22,444 bases of DNA, taken from assembly GCA_018714575.1 (NCBI GenBank), contig DVNF01000126.1, forward strand, positions 1 through 22,444, read 5' to 3'. Under the pieces are notes generated by a model, which did no database searches, was not told the DNA's origin, and saw nothing but the letters and a program-made list of their open reading frames with translations. Within the stretch, counting starts at the first letter, position 1. Every line of letters begins with the position of its first letter. The stretch comes from Candidatus Stercoripulliclostridium merdigallinarum (GTDB lineage Bacteria; Bacillota; Clostridia; Christensenellales; DTU072). Positions 14,667-21,895 of this stretch are shown piece after piece. The position numbers and the translations under genes are program-made.

Positions 14667-15857
14667 TCAGTCTGCGAAATCTTTGTACAGCGCGGCGAAA
14701 TGTTCCAACGAATTTTTGATCGTGTCGTAAGCCACGCAATAGGACAACCTGACGTATCCGGGCGCGCCGAAACCTGTTCCCGGCACCACCAACACGCCGT
14801 ATTCTTTTGCCTTTTCGGAGAACTTCTCGTCGTCGCCGCCGGGCACTTTTATAAACAGATAGAACGCGCCATCGGGTCTGACGCATTCGTAGCCTATCTC
14901 CGTCAAGCCGCCGTAGATCAATTCCCTGTTGCGTTCGTAAGCCTGTAAATCGGGCTTCAGGCGCAACGTACGCCCTACCACGTATTGCATCAGGCTGGGC
15001 GCGCAAACGTATCCCAGCGCTCTGCCCGCGCCCATCACGGCAAGGTATATTTCCTTTGCGTCCGCAGCCTCCGGATTGACGGCGATATAGCCTATACGCT
15101 CGCCCGGGAGGGACAATGATTTAGAATAGGAATAGCAGATAACGGAATCTTTGTAGTAGTTCGGAATAAATCCGACTTTTACTCCGCCGTATACCAATTC
15201 GCGGTAAGGCTCGTCGGCAATTATATAGATCGGGTGACCGTATTCTGCGCTTTTGTTGCCTAAAACCTCCGCAACGGCTTTCAGACATTCGTCATTATAC
15301 ACCACGCCCGAAGGGTTATTGGGGGAATTTATTATGATTGCGGCAGTCTTTTCCGTCACCGTGTTTTTTAACGCTTCGGCGTCGATTTGGAAATCTTTAC
15401 GCGTTATCGGCAACACCTTAAAGGTCGCGCCCGCAGCCTCGGCAAACACCTTGTATTCGGGGAAGTACGGCGCAACCGCTATGACTTCGTCGATCTCCGG
15501 AGTCACCAACGCTCCCAACGTGATCGTCAGCGCCGCCGCCGCGCCGCAGGTCATATAGATATAGTCCGCGGTAAAGTTCGTACCGAAGCGTTCGTTCGTA
15601 TAATCGGCTATGGCGGCGCGGACCCCGGCGTCGCCGGGCGCAGAAGTATATCCGTGCAAAGCGATAGGTTCGGTCGTAGCCACAAAGTCGACGATCGCCT
15701 GTTCCACCTCTTGCGGAGGCGGTACGGAAGGATTGCCCAGGCTGAAATCGAACACTTTATCGGCGCCGTATTTTGCGGCGCGCGCTTTGCCGTATTCGAA
15801 CAGCTCCCTGATGACGGAGCGCACGCTCCCCAATTCGTATGCTTTTTTATTGTACAT
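14667..15857 (-). CDS. PLP-dependent class I/II aminotransferase
   Basis: A 396-residue fold-type I enzyme, probably acting on aspartate, alanine or another amino acid. Residues are visible for each step: GNPSVPPP (41-48) near the substrate site, GYTSAPGDAGVRAAIADY (69-86), NSPNNPSGVVY (177-187, with the Asn contacting the cofactor), IIADEPYREL (212-221, with Asp215 contacting the pyridine N), and SYSKSLSLPGERIGY (243-257) with Lys246 forming the Schiff base. The C-terminus has the small-domain Arg in PGYVRLSYC, which binds the substrate carboxylate. The start is 4 nt after the galE stop and the ribosome binding site is weak, so coupling is likely. The PLP lysine neighbourhood (SLSLPGERIGY) is of the class often annotated as 'pyridoxal phosphate-dependent aminotransferase'. 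The exact substrate is not readable. Confidence 0.93.
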   Translation of the reverse strand: MYNKKAYELGSVRSVIRELFEYGKARAAKYGADKVFDFSLGNPSVPPPQEVEQAIVDFVATTEPIALHGYTSAPGDAGVRAAIADYTNERFGTNFTADYIYMTCGAAAALTITLGALVTPEIDEVIAVAPYFPEYKVFAEAAGATFKVLPITRKDFQIDAEALKNTVTEKTAAIIINSPNNPSGVVYNDECLKAVAEVLGNKSAEYGHPIYIIADEPYRELVYGGVKVGFIPNYYKDSVICYSYSKSLSLPGERIGYIAVNPEAADAKEIYLAVMGAGRALGYVCAPSLMQYVVGRTLRLKPDLQAYERNRELIYGGLTEIGYECVRPDGAFYLFIKVPGGDDEKFSEKAKEYGVLVVPGTGFGAPGYVRLSYCVAYDTIKNSLEHFAALYKDFAD

Positions 15858-15861
15858 GGCT

Positions 15862-16857
15862 TTACTTTTTATGGATCTGGAAGTTCCACAGGTCGCGGCA
15901 CATATCTTCCAGGTTACGCTTTGCGCGCCAATTCAGTTCCCTTGCCGCTTTTTCGGGAGAGGCATAGCAGGCGGCTATATCTCCGGGACGTCTGGGAGCG
16001 ATTTTATACGGAACGGGTCTGCCGGAAGCTTTTTCGAAAGCTTTGACCATATCCAAAACCGAATAGCCTACGCCGGTTCCCAGGTTGATGGCTTCGACGC
16101 CGTAAGAATCGATGTGTTCCAACGCCGCCAGGTGTCCTTCCGCAAGGTCCATAACGTGAATGTAATCCCTTACGCCGGTGCCGTCCGGAGTCGGATAGTC
16201 GTTACCGAAAACGTTCAGATAAGGCAATTCGCCGTGAGCCACCTTTGCCACGTAAGGCATCAGGTTGTTCGGGATACCTTTGGGGTCTTCGCCTATCAGT
16301 CCCGATTCGTGAGCGCCTACGGGGTTGAAATACCTGAGTAACAATATATGGAAGCTGTGGTCTGCCGCGTAAACGTCGCGCAAAATGTTTTCTATCATCA
16401 GCTTTGTCGCTCCGTAAGGATTGGTCGTGGACAGGCTGCATTCCTCGTCCAGCGGCAATCTTTCGGGCGTGCCGTATACCGTCGCGGAGGAGCTGAAAAC
16501 AAACCTTTTTACGTCGTATTTGACCATCGTTTCCAACAGCGTCAGCGTAGAATCCAGATTGTTTCTGTAGTACAGCAAAGGCTTCGCGCAGCTTTCGCCT
16601 ACGGCTTTCAAGCCTGCAAAGTGTATGACCGCGTCGATTTTATGCTCCGAGAAAATCTTTTCAAGGACGGCTTTGTCGCAAACGTCCCCTTCGTAAAAAA
16701 TAACTTTTTTGCCGGTGATTTTTTCGACGTTTTCGATGCTTTCATAGGAAGAATTCGAAAAATTGTCGACCGCTACGACGTCGTAGCCTGCGTTCAACAA
16801 ACATACGTCGGTATGTGTGGCTATGTAACCTGCTCCGCCCGTAACCAAAACTTTCAT
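15862..16857 (-). CDS. galE: UDP-glucose 4-epimerase (GalE)
   Basis: A 331-residue extended-SDR enzyme that interconverts UDP-Glc and UDP-Gal, and in many Bacillota also UDP-GlcNAc and UDP-GalNAc. The NAD-binding loop is TGGAGYIATHT (6-16), where the third Gly of GxxGxxG is Ala13 (codon GCC). VAVDNFSNSSYESI (28-41) is the NAD-specific acidic turn region. Catalytic residues are Ser124 in FSSSATVYG and Tyr148/Lys152 in NPYGATK. RYFNPVGAH, IPNNLMPYV, TPDGTGVRDYIHVMDLA and the RRPGDIAA segment are all standard GalE. AAGGAG (16870-16865) is 7 nt before the ATG. A 106-bp gap separates it from the CBM9-like gene upstream, with only weak -10-like boxes and no convincing -35. It probably serves the amino-sugar or cell-surface glycan supply. 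Confidence 0.95.
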   Translation of the reverse strand: MKVLVTGGAGYIATHTDVCLLNAGYDVVAVDNFSNSSYESIENVEKITGKKVIFYEGDVCDKAVLEKIFSEHKIDAVIHFAGLKAVGESCAKPLLYYRNNLDSTLTLLETMVKYDVKRFVFSSSATVYGTPERLPLDEECSLSTTNPYGATKLMIENILRDVYAADHSFHILLLRYFNPVGAHESGLIGEDPKGIPNNLMPYVAKVAHGELPYLNVFGNDYPTPDGTGVRDYIHVMDLAEGHLAALEHIDSYGVEAINLGTGVGYSVLDMVKAFEKASGRPVPYKIAPRRPGDIAACYASPEKAARELNWRAKRNLEDMCRDLWNFQIHKK

Positions 16858-16948
16858 ACTAAATCTCCTTTTACGTTTTATATCGATTTTTATAGTTTTT
16901 GCGTTTTTATCCGCTTTTATTTGACTTCCGACGAATCCCGTTGCGCCC

Positions 16949-16972
16949 TATTCGACTATTTGACTATTCGAC
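16949..16972. repeat. Three 8-bp tandem repeats at the CBM9-like gene's 3' end
   Basis: TATTCGAC, TATTTGAC and TATTCGAC follow each other without gaps (16949-16956, 16957-16964, 16965-16972). The array covers the TAG stop codon of the CBM9-like gene and the start of the galE upstream region. Confidence 0.65.
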
Positions 16973-17515
16973 AGCCAATTTCACAAAGGCTTCGGGGCGG
17001 TGGAAACTGCCGCGCATGGTCGGAGCCATAGCGTACAGCCGCAGTCCGTCCGCCGTGTAATCCTGCATATACAGGTTGAAATACGCTTCGTTTTCGTCAA
17101 ACCCTATGGCTTTTAGCGTCGAAAACGGTATTTCAAAGCTGCATTCGTAGCCGTATTCCGTACGTCGCGCCTCCCATTTGAACGGCGGTTCGTCTATGAA
17201 TTCCAACTCGAATTCGCCGTTGCGGTTTTCGACGAAGGTCGCATACCCCGCGCCGTCGGGATTTACTTCCAATTCAAGGTACCTGTTCCGCCTGCCCAGC
17301 GTCAGAAAAATTTCTACCGTATCCCCTTTCCACAGAGGTTCGTTGTACTTTTTTCCGTATGAAATTATATCATTATCAACGGCGCAAAACAACACTTTGA
17401 TCGCATTTTCCGTGCGCCAAAGCGTAGCTTTGCCTCCGATCCCGTCCCCGCCCGAATTGTCGCGCAAAACGACTTCCGCGGGCGTGTCCGTCAATTTAAT
17501 TTCTTTTCCCGGCAT
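16964..17515 (-). CDS. CBM9-like carbohydrate-binding protein without signal peptide
   Basis: A 183-residue protein made almost only of a family 9-like carbohydrate-binding (DOMON-related) beta-sandwich. Typical elements are ATLWRTENAIKVLFCAVDND (30-49), LWKGDTVEIFLTL (61-73), RYLELEVNPDGAGYATF (78-94), W-RRTEYGYECSFEIPFSTL (113-133, the common W.....g...E..IPf..L pattern), FNLYMQDY and the final FHRPEAFVKL. There is no signal peptide, lipobox or linker to a catalytic domain, so it appears to be a free cytosolic protein. It starts 20 nt inside the upstream kinase gene, behind a GGTGATG ribosome binding site, and so is firmly in the GH20/kinase operon. A role in binding or modifying an imported glycan is an inference; the fold call is fairly good. 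Confidence 0.75.
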   Translation of the reverse strand: MPGKEIKLTDTPAEVVLRDNSGGDGIGGKATLWRTENAIKVLFCAVDNDIISYGKKYNEPLWKGDTVEIFLTLGRRNRYLELEVNPDGAGYATFVENRNGEFELEFIDEPPFKWEARRTEYGYECSFEIPFSTLKAIGFDENEAYFNLYMQDYTADGLRLYAMAPTMRGSFHRPEAFVKLAVE

Positions 17516-18590
17516 ATTTCATCACCGTTTCGCGCATAAATTCTTCCTCGGCTTCCATGTCTTGTACCATTTTGAACTGAGTGCGCGCTCGGTCCAAATT
17601 CTGCCCCTCACGATGCGTTTTGAAGTATGTATCTCCTTCCAAATAATCGGTCAAGAACCTCATTCCGCATTCGTATGTCATTAAGATCGCGCCGAAATGC
17701 AACATTCCGATCTCGGCTTCGGTCAGACGGCCGCCCACTTCGCCGACAAAGCCTTTCGCGTAAGCGGCGTACAGCTCCTTTGAAAAGTTCACCTTTGTCA
17801 GATCCCTTTCGTCCTCGGCGCCGGTCGAGGCTCCGGAGCGCACTCCGTCCCCGAAATCGTACAGTATACTGCCCCTCATCACCGTATCCAAGTCGATGAC
17901 CGTCACGGGACGCATGTTGACGACGTCTATCAATACGTTATTGACTTTCGTGTCGTTATGCGTGACGCGGTAAGGCAGCTCCCCTCTGTCCAACGCGCCG
18001 ACGACTCTGTCGCAATAGCGTTGTCTGTCGGTCACGAAATCTATTTCCTTTTGGACGCTTGCCCTTCTGCCGCAAACGTCGTTTTCTACGGCGGCGACAA
18101 ACTTTTTGAACCGCACCGCGGTGTTATGAAAATCGGGTATGCTGTCGAACAAAGTCTCGGCGGGATACCCGTCCAACGCCGCTTGGAAAGCTCCGAACCC
18201 TTTCGCCGAAACGTACAGCCCTTCCGCCGTGGGAACGTGCTCGATGCTGACTCCGGCGGAAATGAAATTATAGGTTCTGAAACAGCCTTCTTCCGTCCTT
18301 AGATACGGCTTTCCCGAAGTCGGTATCACCCTAAGACATTCCTCTTTCGGCGCGGCGGTGTGCGCCGAAATGTATTCGGTCACTCCCACGATGTTTTGCA
18401 TCAGCTTGTCGACGTCGGTGAATATCTTGTCGTTTATCCTTTGCAGGATATACTTTTCCTTTCCCTTCGTTTCCACCAGATAGGTATCGTTTATATGCCC
18501 CATTCCGTATTGGGAAACGTTTGTTACGCCTTCTACTCCGTCAAAGGCTTCGGCTATGGCTATCAGTCTGTTTTTGTTTGTCTCAGACAT
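17496..18590 (-). CDS. NahK-like sugar 1-kinase (aminoglycoside phosphotransferase fold)
   Basis: A 364-residue kinase closely resembling N-acetylhexosamine 1-kinase (NahK/LnpB), which makes GlcNAc-1-P or GalNAc-1-P from the free sugar. Visible signatures are YGMGHINDTYLV near residue 30, YILQRINDKIFTDVDKLMQNI (about 47-67), the catalytic loop THNDTKVNNVLID (about 210-222, Asp213 as base) and the metal-binding VIDLDTVMRGSILYDFGDGVR (about 231-251). The ORF could begin 15 codons earlier, but the ATG at 18590 starts inside the GH20 stop region (ATGTCTGA, 8-nt overlap). It has the purine-rich GGAAAGAAAG right before it and gives the normal family N-terminus, so it is preferred. The next gene overlaps its end by 20 nt. 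Strict substrate identity is unproven; homoserine- or fructosamine-kinase-like relatives are less likely. Confidence 0.85.
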   Translation of the reverse strand: MSETNKNRLIAIAEAFDGVEGVTNVSQYGMGHINDTYLVETKGKEKYILQRINDKIFTDVDKLMQNIVGVTEYISAHTAAPKEECLRVIPTSGKPYLRTEEGCFRTYNFISAGVSIEHVPTAEGLYVSAKGFGAFQAALDGYPAETLFDSIPDFHNTAVRFKKFVAAVENDVCGRRASVQKEIDFVTDRQRYCDRVVGALDRGELPYRVTHNDTKVNNVLIDVVNMRPVTVIDLDTVMRGSILYDFGDGVRSGASTGAEDERDLTKVNFSKELYAAYAKGFVGEVGGRLTEAEIGMLHFGAILMTYECGMRFLTDYLEGDTYFKTHREGQNLDRARTQFKMVQDMEAEEEFMRETVMKYAGKRN

Positions 18591-20076
18591 CTTTCTTTCC
18601 GTCCTCCATTTCCCTGTTTTGTTTTTTTGCGGCAACAGTCGCCTTTATGTTCCCGATCAGATTTGTGATCGCGCCCCAATATAATTGCGATCTGTTGAAC
18701 CATATTTTATCTATAACCGCGGCAATACCCTTGGGCGGCATTTTTAATTTTTCGGGAATGTCCGCGCCCAAAGCGATCAGCTTTTCGGCGATCTCCGTAT
18801 ACCTGACGGGAAAATCGTCTGCGACCTCTCCGCGCCAAGCCTTTTCCGCCATCAGCGCCAAACGCGGAAACATCTTTTTTTCGGCGTTCCGCTGATCGGG
18901 TACCAATTCCGTCCACAGCGCGAATTCCAAGCCCAACACTTTTTCGGGATCCGCGCCCTGCGGAACGTCCCTGTATTCGGCAATGGCGCGAAGCGTATTC
19001 GTAGCGTACGGCAGATCCAGGTAATACGGACAACGGGACGAAATTATCACTTGCCTGCCGGCGTTGATTTCGGTTGCCAGCGCGCTTTCGTCCAAACCGC
19101 CCTGCCAATACTGCCAAATAATGCTCTTGTCGACCTTGCCGGAAGGGACCGCCTCGTTCCAGGTTATCGTGCGTTTGCCGTTTTCATTTAAAAACGCCGC
19201 GATCTCGTTGACGAAACGCGCCTGCAGCTCCGCCCAGCTTTTTGCGCCGGCTTCTTCCTTTGCCTTACGGCATTTAGGACAAAGTTCGTACCTTTGGTAC
19301 AACACTTCGTCGCCGCCTATATGGTAATATTCGTCGGTGAAAATCGGGAAAAGTTCGGATAAAACGTCCTTTACGAATTGCATGACCTGAGGATTCCCCA
19401 AACAAGCCACGTCGTATTTTACACCGAAATTTTCGGCTACCTTAACCCCTTTTCCGTAACAACCCAGCTCCGGATAAGCGGCGATGACCGCAGTAAAATG
19501 TCCCGGAAATTCGATTTCGGGTACGACTTTTATGCCGTTTGCGTGGGCATAAGAAACGATCTCTTTTAATTCTTCCTGCGTGTAATAGCCGCCGTGGCGT
19601 TTCAGACGGAACAGCGTTCTGCGCCGCCAGGCGCCGACCTCGGTCAAGCGCGGATATTTTTTTATCTCTACCCTCCAACCTTGGTCGTCGGTCAGATGCA
19701 GGTGCAGGACGTTCAGTTTCAAAACCGCCATAAAGTCGATCTGTTTCTTTACGTCGTCTACCGAAAAAAAGTAGCGCGACACGTCCAACATGTATCCGCG
19801 CCACGCCCATTTCGGACCGTCGCAGATGCGTGTTGCCGCAATCGGTTCGGCGGAAGAGGTCAACAGGTTCAGCGTGGTTTCCCCGTAAATAAATCCGGAT
19901 TGACTGCCCGCCCTGATCTTTGCGCCGTTATCGGTTACGGTCAGTTCATAGTTTTCCGCCGCCATCCCCTCGTCGTAAACGCGTTCGTATTTCGGCGCGC
20001 CGAATTCGTCCGTCGCCGTTTTGACTGTTCCCTCGCCCTCGGTTACTTGTTTCGGATAAGGTATAAGTTTTAACAT
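18583..20076 (-). CDS. GH20 beta-N-acetylhexosaminidase, cytoplasmic
   Basis: A 497-residue glycoside hydrolase of family 20, removing terminal beta-GlcNAc or GalNAc by substrate-assisted catalysis. The N-terminal GH20b domain (1-90) ends in GFIYGETTLNLL. The TIM barrel follows: WRGYMLDVSRYFFSVDDVKKQIDFMAVLKLNVLHLHLTDDQGWR (92-135), VVPEIEFPGH (184-193), the catalytic pair Asp256-Glu257 in YYHIGGDEV (251-258), and WNEAVPSG and WQYWQG-type segments lining the -1 pocket. There is no signal peptide or anchor (MLKLIPYPKQV is the domain start), so the enzyme should act in the cytosol on imported oligosaccharides. The ribosome binding site is moderate (AAGGGACGG). It follows alaS by only 55 nt with no visible terminator, and its stop overlaps the kinase start. 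Confidence 0.95.
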   Translation of the reverse strand: MLKLIPYPKQVTEGEGTVKTATDEFGAPKYERVYDEGMAAENYELTVTDNGAKIRAGSQSGFIYGETTLNLLTSSAEPIAATRICDGPKWAWRGYMLDVSRYFFSVDDVKKQIDFMAVLKLNVLHLHLTDDQGWRVEIKKYPRLTEVGAWRRRTLFRLKRHGGYYTQEELKEIVSYAHANGIKVVPEIEFPGHFTAVIAAYPELGCYGKGVKVAENFGVKYDVACLGNPQVMQFVKDVLSELFPIFTDEYYHIGGDEVLYQRYELCPKCRKAKEEAGAKSWAELQARFVNEIAAFLNENGKRTITWNEAVPSGKVDKSIIWQYWQGGLDESALATEINAGRQVIISSRCPYYLDLPYATNTLRAIAEYRDVPQGADPEKVLGLEFALWTELVPDQRNAEKKMFPRLALMAEKAWRGEVADDFPVRYTEIAEKLIALGADIPEKLKMPPKGIAAVIDKIWFNRSQLYWGAITNLIGNIKATVAAKKQNREMEDGKKDV

Positions 20077-20131
20077 AAGCCGTCCCTTACTATCGGATTT
20101 TTCGGTTTTTTAAATTTATTCGGTTCAGGTA

Positions 20132-21895
20132 TTACTTGGATTCCAAGACTGCCTTTATCCTTCTGACGCCGGCGGAGCTGGACTGTTCCTTTACGATCTT
20201 GAAATGTCCCAGCTCCGAAGTGTTGGCGGCATGCGGTCCGCCGCAGATCTCTTTCGAGTAGTTGCCCATCGTGTAAACTTTTACGATGTCGCCGTAGCGA
20301 TCGCCGAAGACGCCTACCGCGCCGGCGGCGTGCGCCGCGTCCGGAGTCATCTCCTCGCAGGTCACGGGGACCGCCGCCGCAATGGCTTCGTTGACTTTGT
20401 CTTCGACCTTTGCTATCTCCTCTGCCGTCAGCGGACGGGGGAAATTGAAGTCCAGCCTGAGCCTTTCGGGAGTGATGTTAGATCCCTTTTGCATGATCGT
20501 CGGGTCGGATAAAACTCTTCTGAGCGCTTCCATCAGCAAGTGCGTAGCCGTATGCAATCTGGTAGTTTCTTCGCCCGAATCGCTAAGGCCGCCCTTGAAT
20601 TTTTGCTCGGAACCGGCTTTTGATTTTTGTTGATGTTCGTTAAAGGCGCGTTGGAAACCCTCCATGTCCACGGTGACGCCGTGTTCACGACTTAGCTCTA
20701 CGGTCATTTCCGGCGGGAATCCGTATGTGTCGTACAGCTTAAACGCGGCTTTGCCGGAAATGCGGTTGTCCTTTATATAGCCCAACAGCTTTTCGAATTC
20801 CTTTAAGCCTTGGTGCAAGGTCTTGTCGAATTTTTCCGTTTCCAACTGCAACTCCTCCAGGATTTTTGCGGAATTGTCCTGCAGCTCGGTATAGAAATCT
20901 CCGTAGATCTCGATGTATTTTTGCGCGCATTCCGTCAATACCTCCGCCGGCAGTCCCAACTGTCTGGCGTATCTGACGGCGCGTCTGATAAGACGGCGCA
21001 GAATGTATCCCCTGTCGACGTTGGAAGGAGCGACTCCCCTGGGGTCGCCCAAAATAAACGTCGCCGTCCTGGTGTGATCGGCTATGATCCTGACGGCACG
21101 CTCCGCCTCGGCTCCGGTATCGGAAATTTTTTGACGCAACAGCTCCGCCACAGGTCTTAGGACGTCGGTATCGTATACCGAACGATAGCCGTTCAACGTC
21201 ATCAGCGTGCGCTCCAGCCCCATTCCGGTATCGATATTCTTTTGCGCCAATTCGGTATAGGTACCGTCGGGGTGCTTGTAATAGTGCATAAAGACGTTGT
21301 TCCATATCTCGACGTACCTGCCGCCGTCGTCGGCAGGGCTGTTGCCGGGTTTGGTTTCGTCGATATAGAATATCTCGGTATCCTCGCCGCACGGTCCCGT
21401 CGTCCCGGCTATCCACCAGTTGTTCTCTTTCGGCAGATAGAAGATCCTGTCTGCGGGTATGCCCATTTCCTGCCACCGCGCGGCGGCTTCGGTGTCGCGG
21501 GGGCAGTCCTCGTCCCCGGCAAAGACGGTTACCGCCAATTTGTCGGGAGAGATCCCCAAAACTTTTGTCAAAAATTCATAAGACCAGGCTATCGATTCGC
21601 GTTTGAAGTAATCGCCCAACGACCAATTTCCCAGCATCTCGAAAAAGGTGCAGTGGGTGTCGTCGCCGACTTCGTCGATGTCGCCCGTTCTGACGCATTT
21701 CTGAACGTCGGTCAAGCGTTTACCGCCGGGGTGTTTCTGTCCCAACAGGTAAGGGACCAAAGGTTGCATACCCGCGGTGGTGAACAAAACCGTCGGATCG
21801 TTTTCGGGTATCAGGGACGCGCTGGGGATAATCGTGTGTCCCCTGTCGCGGAAAAATTCAAGGTATTTTTTTCTTAAGCTTTTGGAATCAAGCAT
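20132..21895 (-). CDS. alaS: Compact alanyl-tRNA synthetase
   Basis: A 587-residue class II synthetase that charges tRNA-Ala. The aminoacylation core (1 to about 240) is complete: FFRDRGHTIIPSASLIP, LFTTAGMQPLVPYLLG, DDTHCTFFEMLGNWSLGDYFK, EIWNNVFM and IDTGMGLERT. The tRNA-binding helical domain follows (DRGYILRRLIRRAVRYAR). The editing centre is present as HTATH (448-452) and CGGPH (551-555, usually CGGTH). Usual bacterial AlaRS is about 870-880 residues; here the beta-barrel piece before the editing site (normally with TPFYAESGGQ) and the whole C-terminal DHHA1/C-Ala region are absent. The end ESSSAGVRRIKAVLESK is natural, not a frameshift. Compact forms like this occur in some Clostridia-like and candidate-phylum lineages. 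The start overlaps the apgM stop (ATGCTTGA). Confidence 0.93.
   Translation of the reverse strand: MLDSKSLRKKYLEFFRDRGHTIIPSASLIPENDPTVLFTTAGMQPLVPYLLGQKHPGGKRLTDVQKCVRTGDIDEVGDDTHCTFFEMLGNWSLGDYFKRESIAWSYEFLTKVLGISPDKLAVTVFAGDEDCPRDTEAAARWQEMGIPADRIFYLPKENNWWIAGTTGPCGEDTEIFYIDETKPGNSPADDGGRYVEIWNNVFMHYYKHPDGTYTELAQKNIDTGMGLERTLMTLNGYRSVYDTDVLRPVAELLRQKISDTGAEAERAVRIIADHTRTATFILGDPRGVAPSNVDRGYILRRLIRRAVRYARQLGLPAEVLTECAQKYIEIYGDFYTELQDNSAKILEELQLETEKFDKTLHQGLKEFEKLLGYIKDNRISGKAAFKLYDTYGFPPEMTVELSREHGVTVDMEGFQRAFNEHQQKSKAGSEQKFKGGLSDSGEETTRLHTATHLLMEALRRVLSDPTIMQKGSNITPERLRLDFNFPRPLTAEEIAKVEDKVNEAIAAAVPVTCEEMTPDAAHAAGAVGVFGDRYGDIVKVYTMGNYSKEICGGPHAANTSELGHFKIVKEQSSSAGVRRIKAVLESK

Noticed and set aside
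18591..18635. Upstream ATG of the sugar kinase, adding 15 residues
   Set aside because: The added peptide MPQKNKTGKWRTERK is not family-like and would overlap GH20 by more than 50 nt; the ATG at 18590 gives an 8-nt stop/start overlap.
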